Notes: generated by a model not told the origin, from the sequence alone. A stretch of 64,000 nucleotides of DNA from JAAZKA01 sp034926225 (GCA_034926225.1 JAYFRF010000010.1:1-64000), one strand, 5' to 3'. Shown: positions 25,463-34,540, counted from the first letter of the stretch. Program-made: numbers and translations.

Positions 25463-26821
25463 ATGCTGAATACCGGAGACATTCTCGAAACGATCCAGAT
25501 GATCGAGCGCGAGCATCTCGACATCCGCACCATCACCATGGGCATTTCCCTCGTCGACTGCGCCGCCGACACGATGGACAGCCTCTGTACCCGCATCTAT
25601 GATAAGATCACCCGCTGCGCCGAACGGCTTGTCCGCACCGGTGAGGATATCGAAAAGGAATACGGTATCCCGATCATCAATAAGCGCATTTCCGTGACGC
25701 CCGTGGCCGTCATCGCCGGCTCTTGCCGCTCTGACGACTATACCCCCATCGCCGAAACGCTCGACCGCGCAGCGATCGAAGTCGGCGTCAACTTCATCGG
25801 CGGCTTCTCCGCCCTTGTCCACAAGGGCTTTACGCGCGGTGACCGCATCCTGCTCGATTCGATCCCCTCGGCGCTGACCGCCACACAGCGCGTCTGCTCG
25901 TCCGTCAACGTCGCCACCACCAAAGCAGGCATCAATATGGACGCCGTGGCCCAGATGGGCAGGATCGTCAAGCAATGCGCCTATCTCACGCGCGGGCAGG
26001 ATTCCATCGCCTGCGCGAAGCTCGTCGTCTTCGCCAACGCCGCCGAGGATAACCCCTTCATGGCAGGCGCTTTCCACGGCATCGGTGAACCGGAAACCGT
26101 CATCAACGTCGGCGTCTCCGGCCCCGGCGTCGTCCGCGCGGCACTGGCAAACGCCGGCGACTGCGATCTTGCAACCGTCGCCGAAACCGTCAAGCGCACC
26201 GCCTTCAAGATTACTCGCGTAGGGCAGCTCGTCGCGACGGAGGCGTCGAGGAGGCTCGGCGTGCCGTTTGGCATCGTCGACCTGTCGCTCGCGCCTACCC
26301 CGGCGGTCGGCGACTCTGTCGCGCATATCCTCGAGGAGATGGGGCTTGCCCACTGCGGCGGCGCCGGTACGACGGCGGCTTTGGCGCTCTTAAACGACGC
26401 CGTTAAAAAGGGCGGCGTGATGGCATCCTCCCATGTCGGCGGGCTTTCCGGTGCGTTCATCCCCGTGTCCGAGGACGCCGGGATGATCGACGCTGCGCGC
26501 GACGGCCACCTTACGATTGAAAAGCTCGAAGCGATGACAGCTGTCTGTTCCGTCGGTCTTGACATGATCGCCATCCCAGGCGATACTACCGCCGACGTGA
26601 TCAGCGCGATCATCGCCGACGAAATTTCCATCGGCGTCGTCAACAGCAAGACCACCGCCGTCCGCGTGATTCCCGCCTTCGGGAAAACCGTCGGCGACGA
26701 GGTCAGCTTCGGCGGGCTTCTCGGCACCGCGCCGGTGATGCCGGTGAACACAGCCTCTCCCACGCGCTTTATCGCGCGCGGCGGACGCATTCCTGCTCCA
26801 ATCCAGAGCTTGAGAAACTAA
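25463..26821 (+). CDS. DUF711/PFL family protein (UPF0210)
   Basis: 452 aa, full length. Typical opening MLNTGDILETIQMIEREHLDIRTITMGISL and core GVSGPGVVRAAL; the fold resembles pyruvate formate-lyase-like barrels but no glycyl-radical motif is seen. The biochemical role is unknown. It follows the ACT gene in a compact unit and ends at a strong hairpin. Codons here are strongly C-ending, as in the sugar operon at 31-37 kb, which may reflect high expression. Confidence 0.95.
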   Translation: MLNTGDILETIQMIEREHLDIRTITMGISLVDCAADTMDSLCTRIYDKITRCAERLVRTGEDIEKEYGIPIINKRISVTPVAVIAGSCRSDDYTPIAETLDRAAIEVGVNFIGGFSALVHKGFTRGDRILLDSIPSALTATQRVCSSVNVATTKAGINMDAVAQMGRIVKQCAYLTRGQDSIACAKLVVFANAAEDNPFMAGAFHGIGEPETVINVGVSGPGVVRAALANAGDCDLATVAETVKRTAFKITRVGQLVATEASRRLGVPFGIVDLSLAPTPAVGDSVAHILEEMGLAHCGGAGTTAALALLNDAVKKGGVMASSHVGGLSGAFIPVSEDAGMIDAARDGHLTIEKLEAMTAVCSVGLDMIAIPGDTTADVISAIIADEISIGVVNSKTTAVRVIPAFGKTVGDEVSFGGLLGTAPVMPVNTASPTRFIARGGRIPAPIQSLRN

Positions 26822-26898
26822 AAAACCGTTATGTCCCCTCTTTCTTATTGTAAAAACAGACAAGCGGTCTTAAAAGAGATCAATCCACATAAAAAACG

Positions 26899-26936
26899 CC
26901 GGGGTATCTTTCAAAAAGATACCCCGGTATTCTTTT
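26899..26936. terminator. Bidirectional terminator between DUF711 gene and nfnB
   Basis: Perfect 13-bp stem (26899-26911 with 26915-26927). Plus strand tail TATTCTTTT, minus strand tail CGTTTTTTATG. It separates two converging units. Confidence 0.88.
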
Positions 26937-28335
26937 AAGCTTTATTCGCGGAAAGCAGCTTTTCGGCAATCGCCTGTGCCGCCGCTTTTCCGGCGCCCAT
27001 CGCAAGGATGACGGTCGCCGCGCCCGTGACGGCATCGCCGCCGGCGTAAATGTTGTCGCGGGTGGTCAGGCCCGTGGCTTCGTCGCGCACGATCAAACAG
27101 CCCTTTTTATTCGTCTCCAGCCCCGGTGTCGTCATGCGTAAAAGCGGATTCGGCGTCGTGCCGATCGCAACGACGACACAGTCGCACGGGACGACAAATT
27201 CGCTTCCCTCGACCGCTACGGGACGGCGGCGTCCGGACGCGTCCGGCTCGCCAAGCTCCATCCGTACGCATTTTAGGCCCTTGACATAGCCGTCCTCGCC
27301 TAAGACCTCGACGGGAGCCGTTAAAAGCTGAAAGACGATGCCCTCTTCCCTCGCGTGATGCACTTCTTCGGCTCGCGCCGGCAGCTCGGCCTCTCCGCGG
27401 CGGTAGACGATCGTGACGGTTTTCGCGCCGAGTCTTAAAGCACAGCGGGCGGCGTCCATCGCGACGTTACCGCCGCCGACGACCGCGACATGCTCCGCGC
27501 GGAAGATCGGCGTCGGCGCGTTTTCACGGTACGCGCCCATCAGGTTGATGCGGGTCAGATACTCGTTCGCGGAGTAGACGCCGTTGAGGTTCTCGCCCGG
27601 TACGCGCATGAAGGACGGCAGTCCCGCGCCGGTGCCGAGGAAGATGGCGTCGTAGTGTTCCTCCTCAAGAAGCTCGTCCACGGTGGAAGTACGGCCTATG
27701 ACATAATCCGTCACGATATGGACGCCCATCGCCCGCAAATTCTCGATTTCGCGGCGGACGATCGTTTTCGGCAGACGGAACTCGGGGATGCCGTACATCA
27801 GCACGCCGCCCGCGACATGCAGGGCTTCGTAGATCGTTACGTCAAACCCGCGCGCGGCGAGAGCGCCAGCGCAGGAGAGTCCGGCAGGGCCCGCGCCGAC
27901 GATAGCGACCTTCTTGCCGTTTAGTGCGGTGGGGGAGGGAAGCTCTTCGCTGTGCTGAAGATGCCAGTCAGCGGCGAAACGCTCGAGCCTGCCGATGCCC
28001 ACGGGCTCCGTCTTGATGCCGCGGACACATTTCGCCTCACATTGCGTCTCCTGCGGACAGACACGGCCGCAGACGGCGGGAAGTGCGTTCGTTTCGTGGA
28101 TAATCTGATAGGCCTGCTCGAATTCGCCCTTTGCGATTGCGGCGATGAATTCGGGGATCTGCACATTGACCGGGCAGCCCTCGACGCAAGGGCGCGTCTT
28201 GCAGTGCAGGCAGCGTTCGGCTTCTCCCATCGCCATCTCGACGGCATAGCCTAAGGTCACCTCGTCGAAATTGTGCGCGCGGAGTTTTGGCGCCTGCGCG
28301 GGCATATCTGTCTTCTTCGGATTCATGTTGGGCAT
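26935..28335 (-). CDS. nfnB: NfnB-like NADPH oxidoreductase (GltD family)
   Basis: 466 aa. The N-terminus carries two 4Fe-4S sites (CLHCKTRPCVEGCP and CGRVCPQETQCEAKC), then a GltD-type FAD domain (VAIVGAGPAGLSCAGALAARG) and an NADPH domain (VAVVGGGNVAMDAARCALRLG). With the ferredoxin-reductase-like gene directly upstream (1-nt gap) this matches the electron-bifurcating NfnAB transhydrogenase, which makes NADPH from NADH and reduced ferredoxin. No large glutamate synthase subunit is nearby, which argues against a GltD role. Confidence 0.92.
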   Translation of the reverse strand: MPNMNPKKTDMPAQAPKLRAHNFDEVTLGYAVEMAMGEAERCLHCKTRPCVEGCPVNVQIPEFIAAIAKGEFEQAYQIIHETNALPAVCGRVCPQETQCEAKCVRGIKTEPVGIGRLERFAADWHLQHSEELPSPTALNGKKVAIVGAGPAGLSCAGALAARGFDVTIYEALHVAGGVLMYGIPEFRLPKTIVRREIENLRAMGVHIVTDYVIGRTSTVDELLEEEHYDAIFLGTGAGLPSFMRVPGENLNGVYSANEYLTRINLMGAYRENAPTPIFRAEHVAVVGGGNVAMDAARCALRLGAKTVTIVYRRGEAELPARAEEVHHAREEGIVFQLLTAPVEVLGEDGYVKGLKCVRMELGEPDASGRRRPVAVEGSEFVVPCDCVVVAIGTTPNPLLRMTTPGLETNKKGCLIVRDEATGLTTRDNIYAGGDAVTGAATVILAMGAGKAAAQAIAEKLLSANKA

Positions 28336-28336
28336 C

Positions 28337-29179
28337 TTACCGCGCCTCCCCGGTTAAACGGCAGACATGACGCTCGCGCGCCGCCTGCTCCTGCTTTTTG
28401 TACATCCCGCCGCGCCGCAAGGCTTCGTCAAAGTCGACCTCGTGACCGTCGAACTCCGGCCCGTCCACGCAAGCGAATTTCGTTTCGCCGCCAACGGTCA
28501 AACGGCAGCCGCCGCACATGCCCGTCCCGTCGATCATCGTCGAGTTCATGCTGACGATGGTGCGAACGCCGTAGGGTTTCGTCGTCTGCGCGACGAATTT
28601 CATCATGATCACCGGGCCGATCGCGTAAACGGCGTCATAACGGACGCCGGCGTCGAGCTTTTCCTTCAGAAACTGCGTAACGAGCCCCTTATTTCCATTC
28701 GAACCGTCGTCGGTGCAGATGGTGAGGTCGTCCGATACGGCACGCATTTCATCCTCAAGCATGATGAGATCGCGGTTTCTGAAGCCCGCGATGACGTCGA
28801 CCTTCGAACCTTGAGCGTGGAGCGCTTTCGCGGTGGGGTAGGCGATGGCGGTGCCGAGACCGCCGCCGATGACGCAGGCGCGCATAATGCCTTCGATCGC
28901 GGACGGGTGACCTAAGGGACCCACGAAGTCTTCAAGCGCGTCGCCGACGTTCTTTTCGCCGAGCGTCATCGTAGATTCGCCGACCTCCTGGAAAATGATC
29001 GTGACGGAGCCTTCGGCCGTGTCGGTATCGGCAATGGTCAGAGGGATACGTTCGCCGTCAGGTGCGGAACGCAGGATGATGAATTGGCCCGCACGGGCCT
29101 TTTTCGCGATATGCGGCGCGAGAATGCGCATCCTTGTGATAGAGGGGGCTAAGCGGTCTTTGGAAAGAATCGTAAACAT
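28337..29179 (-). CDS. nfnA: NfnA-like ferredoxin-NADP reductase subunit
   Basis: 280 aa. An FNR-type FAD domain (residues 1-95) is followed by the NAD domain (IEGIMRACVIGGGLGTAIAYPTAKAL) and a C-terminal 2Fe-2S site (GMCGGCRLTVGGETKFACVDGPEFDGHEVDF). This is the small subunit of NfnAB, binding NADH at its flavin. Order nfnA-nfnB with a single intergenic base is usual. It is preceded, 28 nt upstream, by the TIGR04086-like gene. Confidence 0.92.
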   Translation of the reverse strand: MFTILSKDRLAPSITRMRILAPHIAKKARAGQFIILRSAPDGERIPLTIADTDTAEGSVTIIFQEVGESTMTLGEKNVGDALEDFVGPLGHPSAIEGIMRACVIGGGLGTAIAYPTAKALHAQGSKVDVIAGFRNRDLIMLEDEMRAVSDDLTICTDDGSNGNKGLVTQFLKEKLDAGVRYDAVYAIGPVIMMKFVAQTTKPYGVRTIVSMNSTMIDGTGMCGGCRLTVGGETKFACVDGPEFDGHEVDFDEALRRGGMYKKQEQAARERHVCRLTGEAR

Positions 29180-29207
29180 TGGTAAAAAGCCTCCGAAGAA
29201 TCAAAAA

Positions 29208-29591
29208 TCACCGTCTTTGCAAGACAGTGGCGATGGCGCCAACCAGAGTGCAGCAGACTGACGTTACCGCAATCGGCAGAAAACCGTCGCCAAGGGATAA
29301 ATTGGAGAAAAACAGAGCGCCGAGCAGGAAAAGGAGCAGCAGAAAAACGCCTCCCGTCGCGATTCCCGCGAGGGCGACGCGCTTTTCCGTACGGCGGCCC
29401 GCGAGCAACCCCGCAAGAACCGCGCCGAGTCCAGCTGCTACGGATGCGGCCGGTATGCGCAGACCTTCATCCACTTTGCCGCTTGCGATTAAGAGCGTCG
29501 CGGCGAGAATGGCAACCAGTGTCAGCGTCAGCCCGATAGCTGCGCAGACGGTGATGCGAAGAAGCTCCGATGCGAAATTGCGAGTATCCAT
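29208..29591 (-). CDS. TIGR04086-like small membrane protein
   Basis: 127 aa with about four hydrophobic segments, for example ITVCAAIGLTLTLVAILAATLLIASG and SVAAGLGAVLAGLLAGRR. This small family usually sits next to yajC in Clostridia, as here. Function unknown; an inner-membrane location is clear. The ATG at 29591 follows a GGAGG-type site. Confidence 0.8.
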   Translation of the reverse strand: MDTRNFASELLRITVCAAIGLTLTLVAILAATLLIASGKVDEGLRIPAASVAAGLGAVLAGLLAGRRTEKRVALAGIATGGVFLLLLFLLGALFFSNLSLGDGFLPIAVTSVCCTLVGAIATVLQRR

Positions 29592-29680
29592 AGTTATGCC
29601 TCCGAAACGTCGATTTCATTACTATGAATATGCGGCGGGAGGCCGGATAGACCGAAATTTCGCGCGGGAAGGGGAGATCG

Positions 29681-30022
29681 TCAGTTGCTCAGCTTTTCTT
29701 CCTTGGAGCCGATGGCCCAGCGGGCAACGGTCACACGGACGTTGTTCGCACCGGTTTCGATGACGATGTTATCGTCCTTGATCTGGCGGACGGTGCCGAT
29801 AATGCCGCCGCGCGTCGTGACGACGTCGCCAACCTCGAGGTTTGCACGCATTTTAGTCTCATCCTTCTCACGCTTGCGTTGCGGGCGGATCAGGAGGAAA
29901 TAGAAGACGACAATCAGAATGGCAAACGGTGCGATTTGGATCAAAAGAGCGGAGGTAGATGACATTTCGGTCGTGGCGGCGGTTTCCAGGAAGTTTGCGA
30001 GCATCGGGAGCGTGTTCAGCAT
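29681..30022 (-). CDS. yajC: Preprotein translocase subunit YajC
   Basis: 113 aa. One membrane helix (LLIQIAPFAILIVVFYFLLIRPQRKREK) followed by a small SH3-like cytosolic domain (LEVGDVVTTRGGIIGTVRQIKDDNIVIETG). YajC associates with SecDF. The N-terminal lead before the helix is about 20 residues; a start at MSSTSALL would also fit. It heads the unit with the TIGR04086-like gene and nfnAB. Confidence 0.95.
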   Translation of the reverse strand: MLNTLPMLANFLETAATTEMSSTSALLIQIAPFAILIVVFYFLLIRPQRKREKDETKMRANLEVGDVVTTRGGIIGTVRQIKDDNIVIETGANNVRVTVARWAIGSKEEKLSN

Positions 30023-30086
30023 AGCGGGATTTCACCTTTCAGAAAGTATTCCGCCCATATAAGCGGTTTTACGAAGAGCTATGATT

Positions 30087-30115
30087 ATTATACAAGCTTT
30101 CCGCACATAATACAA
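30087..30115 (-). promoter_or_regulatory. Promoter of yajC-TIGR04086-nfnAB
   Basis: Minus strand TTGTAT (30110-30115), 17-bp spacer ending TTG, TATAAT (30087-30092). Confidence 0.75.
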
Positions 30116-30188
30116 GCGTTATTTTTCCGGTTTCATAGCTTTTTTACAATCTTGTTTTGAAGCGAACCGCTGCAAAGGGAGAGACGCC

Positions 30189-30896
30189 ATGCTTACCTGT
30201 TTTCTTCGCACCATGATTCTTTATCTCGTCATCATCATCGCTATGCGTGTCATGGGCAAGCGTCAGATTGGGCAGCTTCAGCCCTCCGAGCTTGTCGTCG
30301 CCATCCTGATCTCCGAGGTCGCCGCTGTCCCCATGCAGGACTTGGGCGTACCGCTTATCTACGGCGTGATTCCGATCATAACCCTGCTTGCCGCCGAGCT
30401 TTTATGGAGCGCGCTCTGCGCACGCTCCGTCCGTATGCGAAATTTATTGTGCGGACGCCCGAGCGTCCTGATCCGTGAAGGCGTACCCGATCAGCGCCAG
30501 CTTTATCAGATGCGTATCAACGCTGCCGAGCTGATGGAGGAGCTGCGTTTAAAGGATGTGTTTGATATCGGCACGGTCACCTGCGCCGTGCTCGAAACCA
30601 ACGGACGCTTAAGCGTTCTTGTCAAGCCCGGGGACCGTCCCGTTACGGTGGCTAAGGCGGGACTGCCTACGGCGGAGGATGTCTCCCGCGTGACGCTGCT
30701 GATCGTGCAGGGTCGTCTGATTGAGAAGAATCTGCGGGAGGAGAACCGCGACCGCAAATGGCTTGACGCACTTCTGATGGAAAAAGGCCTGCGATCCCCC
30801 TCCGACGTATTCCTGATGACCATCGATGATCTAGGACGCGTTGTGATATTTCCGGCGGAGAAACCGCTCAGGGAAAAGCGGGAGGAAGCGGTGTAA
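30189..30896 (+). CDS. DUF421 (YetF-like) membrane protein
   Basis: 235 aa. The N-terminal third holds about three membrane helices, then the cytosolic DUF421 domain begins at MGKRQIGQLQPSELVVAILISEVAAVPMQD with NLLCGRPSVLIREGVPDQRQLYQMRI. Related proteins are linked to sporulation and germination or membrane stress in Bacilli. GGGAG precedes the ATG. Its stop overlaps the start of the DUF4363 gene by one base (TAATG). Confidence 0.93.
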   Translation: MLTCFLRTMILYLVIIIAMRVMGKRQIGQLQPSELVVAILISEVAAVPMQDLGVPLIYGVIPIITLLAAELLWSALCARSVRMRNLLCGRPSVLIREGVPDQRQLYQMRINAAELMEELRLKDVFDIGTVTCAVLETNGRLSVLVKPGDRPVTVAKAGLPTAEDVSRVTLLIVQGRLIEKNLREENRDRKWLDALLMEKGLRSPSDVFLMTIDDLGRVVIFPAEKPLREKREEAV

Positions 30897-31255
30897 TGCG
30901 GTATGTTTGGAGCGCGCTCGGCTGCCTTTTGCTGATCATTGTACTGTCGCTTGTCAACATGGGCGTGATGACCAACCGCCTCGGCGCAGTCGATGAAGAG
31001 CTTGCGGCGGCATATGAGACCTGCGATGCCGCGCGCCTTGAAAAAGCGCGCGATTTATGGGAAGAAAACGACGCTTACCTCTGCGCCACCGTGCCGCATA
31101 AGTCGATGGATGCTGTAACGATGGCATTCACCAGAGCGGAAGCCTTTCTTGCGGAAAACCGCCTTGCCGATGCGCGCGCGGAAATGAATGTGGCACGCGA
31201 AGGGGTGCGCTGCCTCATCCGTACAGAACGGCTGGCCCCCGGGAATATCCTGTAA
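30896..31255 (+). CDS. DUF4363 family protein
   Basis: 119 aa. An N-terminal membrane anchor (WSALGCLLLIIVLSLVNMGV) is followed by a helical outside domain. It is coupled to the DUF421 gene by a one-base overlap; this pairing recurs in Clostridia and suggests a joint membrane function. No catalytic motif is visible. Confidence 0.85.
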   Translation: MRYVWSALGCLLLIIVLSLVNMGVMTNRLGAVDEELAAAYETCDAARLEKARDLWEENDAYLCATVPHKSMDAVTMAFTRAEAFLAENRLADARAEMNVAREGVRCLIRTERLAPGNIL

Positions 31256-31318
31256 AGGTATGCGACCTTTTTGACAAAACGCCCGAACTCTTTGCAAAAA
31301 TACGCGCGACTTCATGGA

Positions 31319-31364
31319 AAATCACCCGTTCCCGATTGCTTTTTCGGAACGGGTGATTTATAAT
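31319..31364 (+). promoter_or_regulatory. Operator-promoter of the 31-37 kb sugar operon
   Basis: A 14-bp inverted repeat, AAATCACCCGTTCC at 31319-31332 and its complement at 31346-31359, brackets the -35 TTGCTT (31336-31341) and touches the -10 TATAAT (31359-31364); spacer 17 bp. Since initiation would start near 31371, the repeat is not transcribed from here and looks like a repressor or activator site. The AraC protein of the operon is a candidate binder, by inference. Confidence 0.7.
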
Positions 31365-31423
31365 ACAGCCATATCGGGTTTCCTGCTTTGAAAAAATGTT
31401 ATCACGAGGAGGAAGGGATAGCC

Positions 31424-32260
31424 ATGATCAATATCGGGATTACCACCCGCAGCTTCGGCGGACTGACAAACGAGGAAACCGCCCGCCGCATGCGCGCCAT
31501 CGGCTACAAGTGTACGGAGCTTTGCTTTGTGCAGTCCGATTCCAAATACTGGGTCTACAACGGACAGACCGATCTGTCCGAAATGAGCGATACCCGCTTT
31601 GCCGAAATCGTCGCAACCTATCGGGAACAGGGCATTGAGGTGCCCGCTCTCGGCGTCTTTACCAACCTGATCGAGCCGGACGACGCGACTTTGGAGAAAA
31701 ACCTCGGCATCTACCGCCGCCTTATGGAGCTGGCTGCGAAAAACGGTATTCCCTATCTGCCCACCGAGTGCGGGTTTATCCAGAATTCGCGCGGCGTGCT
31801 CGCCCATCTCTATGAAGATCGCTTCAACCGCCTAAAGGCGTCGCTTACAAAGCTTTGCGAATATGCGAAGGAATACGATGTTTCCCTCGCGCTCGAGTGC
31901 TGCGTCCTGGACGTCGTGCCGTCGGCCAAGCGCGCGGCGGATCTGATCGAGCAAATCGGCTCCGACCGCCTGAAGGTGCTTCTCGACCCAGCAAACCTCA
32001 TCGCGAATTCCTCCGAGGAGGATATGTTCTACTATCTGTCCGAGCATGTCGCCTACTTCCACGGCAAGGACCGCCATGTCAACGACGCCTACGGCCGACT
32101 GGTCGGCGACGGCGACATCAACTGGTGCCAGTTCTTGGCGCTTTACCATCAGCACAACGACGGCGCCCCCTTCATTATTGAGTACGCGAAGGCCGACAAC
32201 GCCGAGGAAGTCTATAACCGCGTAATGGAATTTGACAAACTCGCGCAGAAAATGCTGTGA
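31424..32260 (+). CDS. Sugar phosphate isomerase/epimerase-like TIM-barrel protein (1)
   Basis: 278 aa, AP-endonuclease-2-type barrel: MINIGITTRSFGG opening, LALECCVLDVVPS, the metal-binding stretch LKVLLDPANLI and HVAYFHGKDRH. The family includes inosose dehydratases, xylose-isomerase-like enzymes and 3-keto-glycoside lyases. ATG 31424 follows GGAGGAAGGG; the longer frame from 31388 overlaps this site. It is the first gene of the operon; a paralogous barrel follows 34 nt later. The substrate is unknown. Confidence 0.87.
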   Translation: MINIGITTRSFGGLTNEETARRMRAIGYKCTELCFVQSDSKYWVYNGQTDLSEMSDTRFAEIVATYREQGIEVPALGVFTNLIEPDDATLEKNLGIYRRLMELAAKNGIPYLPTECGFIQNSRGVLAHLYEDRFNRLKASLTKLCEYAKEYDVSLALECCVLDVVPSAKRAADLIEQIGSDRLKVLLDPANLIANSSEEDMFYYLSEHVAYFHGKDRHVNDAYGRLVGDGDINWCQFLALYHQHNDGAPFIIEYAKADNAEEVYNRVMEFDKLAQKML

Positions 32261-32294
32261 GCTATATATACTACGTGAAAGGCGGATTGTCCCT

Positions 32295-33092
32295 ATGATT
32301 AAACTTGGCGTCAATACGGTACTGTTTAAGGATTTCACCTTCGCCGAGGCCTGCGAAGCCATCGCCCGCGCAGGGTACGACGGCGTGGAAATATCTGCGA
32401 TCGCCGGCATGTGCGAACACGTCGTTCTCGACGACTGGCGCGCGAAGGCCGCCGATATCCGCGCGGCGCTTGCCAACACCGGCATGACCATCCTCTCCTC
32501 CGAGGTGGCGAGCCAGGATCCCGAGCGTCTGAAGAAGGCCTTTGAAGCCGCTGCCGAAATCGGCATCCCGGTCATCAACATCGGCCCCGGCGGCAAGATG
32601 AACGAGCCGGGCGACCTGGAAGCGTCCATCGAGCGCATTTGCGCGCTGTCCGAAATGGCCGCGTCCTACGGCGTTACCCTCTGCGCGAAGGCGCATGTAG
32701 GTGCTGCGATCTGGAACACCGAAACCACTTTAAAGCTGATGGAAGGCGTCCAGAATCCCGCGTTCGGCATCGATATGGATCCCTCGCACATCTACCGCGC
32801 CGGTGAAAATCCAGCCGAGGCGCTCCCCGCCGTCATCTCCCGCGTCAAGCACATCCATATCCGCGATTGCAAGGGCCGCCAGCAGAATCCCGGATTGCCA
32901 CCCATGCAGGCCTGCGGCCGGGGCGATATCGATCTGATCGGCTATTTCCGCGCGATGGTTCGTGCCGCTTACAACGGCCCCGTCTGCCTCGAAGTCATAG
33001 GCCCGTCCCAGACGATGGCCGAAGCCTGCACCATCGCCGCGGAGAGCTACGGCTACATGAACGCGATCCTCAAGAGCATGGGCGCCCGGTAA
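32295..33092 (+). CDS. Sugar phosphate isomerase/epimerase-like TIM-barrel protein (2)
   Basis: 265 aa. MIKLGVNTVLFKDFTFAEACEAIARAGYDGVEISAI is typical for the family; metal-binding candidates lie in LCAKAHVGAAIW, GIDMDPSHIYRAGENP, VKHIHIRDCKG and VCLEVIG. ATG 32295 with AAAGGCGG upstream is chosen over the in-frame 32232, which lies inside the previous gene. Two different barrels in a row suggest consecutive steps (epimerisation, dehydration or lyase action) on one sugar acid or keto-glycoside. Confidence 0.88.
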   Translation: MIKLGVNTVLFKDFTFAEACEAIARAGYDGVEISAIAGMCEHVVLDDWRAKAADIRAALANTGMTILSSEVASQDPERLKKAFEAAAEIGIPVINIGPGGKMNEPGDLEASIERICALSEMAASYGVTLCAKAHVGAAIWNTETTLKLMEGVQNPAFGIDMDPSHIYRAGENPAEALPAVISRVKHIHIRDCKGRQQNPGLPPMQACGRGDIDLIGYFRAMVRAAYNGPVCLEVIGPSQTMAEACTIAAESYGYMNAILKSMGAR

Positions 33093-33130
33093 ATCCGCTA
33101 TTTTAGAAATTGACATAAGGAGTACATAAT

Positions 33131-34528
33131 ATGAGCAAGAAGCCCAATCTGCTGTTCTTCGGCATCGACAGCATGCGCGCCGAGCATATGTCCCTCTACG
33201 GCTACAATCGTCTGACGACCCCGAACATCGACAAATATCTCGAAGGCGGCGTCACCTTCGAAAAGTGCCTGTCCCCGCATATCCCGACCACGCCGGGCTA
33301 CTCCTCCATGCTCACCGGCCTCGACGCTTTCGGCACCAACGTCGTCGCGCTGCGCCATAAGGGGGGGCTTCCGGAGAAAGTGAAGACCCTCGCCGAGGTT
33401 CTCCGCGAAAACGGCTACGACACCTCCTGCATCGGTTTCACCTCCAATCCCGCGTCCCGCGGATTCGATAAGTACCTCGAATTCGAAGGTTGGGGCTCCT
33501 GGGAAGCCGGACGCGCCCATAAGGCGGAAAATTTGAACGCCGTCGCGATCCCCGAGTTGGAGCGTTTGGCGTCCGGCGACAAGCCGTGGTTTTTATTCAT
33601 GCGCCACATGGACCCGCATTCCCCCTACCTCCCGCCCGAGCCTTTCCACCGTATGTTCTACGGCAAGGACGAATTCGACCGGAATAACCATTCCCTCGAG
33701 CCTGTGTATAACTTCAAGCCCTTCTGCGATTACTTCTACTCCTGGTTCGCGCCGGGCTGCACCGATAAGGACTACATCATCGCCAACTACGACGGCGCCG
33801 TCGCCTACATGGATTCCTGCATCCAGAACATCCTCGCCCGTCTCGAAGGCCTCGGCCTCGAGGAAGACACGCTGGTCGTCTTCGTCTCTGACCACGGCGA
33901 AACCCTCTACGATCACGACTGTTACTTCGATCACCACGGTCTGTACGAATGCACGATCAACGTGCCGTTCGCGCTCCGCTGGAAGGGTCACCTTCCCGAG
34001 GGCAAGCGCTACTCCGAGTGGTGCTCCCTGCAGGACGTCATGCCTACCGTCCTCGACGTCATGGGCATCGATCCCAAGATCGACTATTCCTTTGACGGGC
34101 AGACCCTGATGAGCCTCTTAAGCGGCGGTCATACCGGCAATTCCGAATATTACATCACCGAAGCGACGTGGGAACGCAAGCACGGCTGGAGAACGCCCGA
34201 ATGGAAGCTCATCGTCGCGCTGGAGCCGGACTTCCACTTCAAGCCTATGGTCGAGCTGTATAACCTCGTGACCGACCCGGGCGAGACGAATAACGTAGCC
34301 GAGCAGAATCCCGAGATCGTCAGCGCGCTGCGTACCCGCATGGAAGCGCATATCGCCAAACGCAAGGCCGAGGTCGGGCATGAGAACCCGATGGACACGA
34401 ACCTCGACTGGCACGGCATAGGTTGTGGCCCGTTCAAGACCTCGCAGCAGGCCTACGATACCATGCACATCGGCGATCCGGAGACGGCGCGCAAGCTGCA
34501 GGCCGAAGGCGAAAAGCGCAAAGGCTAA
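33131..34528 (+). CDS. Sulfatase-fold hydrolase with Thr at the nucleophile position
   Basis: 465 aa, cytoplasmic (no signal peptide). Alkaline-phosphatase-superfamily fold with metal ligands in LLFFGIDSMRAEHM (Asp13) and VVFVSDHGETLYDHD. In sulfatases the next key motif is C/S-x-P-x-R followed by a helix ending LTG; here IPTTPGYSSMLTG puts Thr53 at the Cys/Ser place and Tyr57 at the Arg place. Formylglycine cannot be made from Thr, and no maturase gene is present. Thr nucleophiles are known in phosphodiesterases and phosphoethanolamine transferases of this superfamily, so a phospho-sugar or phosphodiester substrate is more likely than a sulfate ester. It is the third gene of the operon; a GGAG site precedes the ATG. 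Confidence 0.85.
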   Translation: MSKKPNLLFFGIDSMRAEHMSLYGYNRLTTPNIDKYLEGGVTFEKCLSPHIPTTPGYSSMLTGLDAFGTNVVALRHKGGLPEKVKTLAEVLRENGYDTSCIGFTSNPASRGFDKYLEFEGWGSWEAGRAHKAENLNAVAIPELERLASGDKPWFLFMRHMDPHSPYLPPEPFHRMFYGKDEFDRNNHSLEPVYNFKPFCDYFYSWFAPGCTDKDYIIANYDGAVAYMDSCIQNILARLEGLGLEEDTLVVFVSDHGETLYDHDCYFDHHGLYECTINVPFALRWKGHLPEGKRYSEWCSLQDVMPTVLDVMGIDPKIDYSFDGQTLMSLLSGGHTGNSEYYITEATWERKHGWRTPEWKLIVALEPDFHFKPMVELYNLVTDPGETNNVAEQNPEIVSALRTRMEAHIAKRKAEVGHENPMDTNLDWHGIGCGPFKTSQQAYDTMHIGDPETARKLQAEGEKRKG

Positions 34529-34540
34529 AATTATAACCGT

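Noticed and set aside
25055..26353. 432-codon open frame on the minus strand
   Set aside because: Antisense to hemW end, ACT and DUF711 genes; Asp/Gly/Arg-rich low-complexity translation typical of antisense GC-rich sequence.
26935..28335. Glutamate synthase small subunit
   Set aside because: No large subunit nearby, and the immediate upstream gene is the ferredoxin-NADP reductase partner of NfnAB.
31319..31364. Terminator for the DUF4363 gene
   Set aside because: The strong inverted repeat is followed by ATAATAC rather than a U-tract, and it contains a well-spaced promoter, so an operator reading is preferred.
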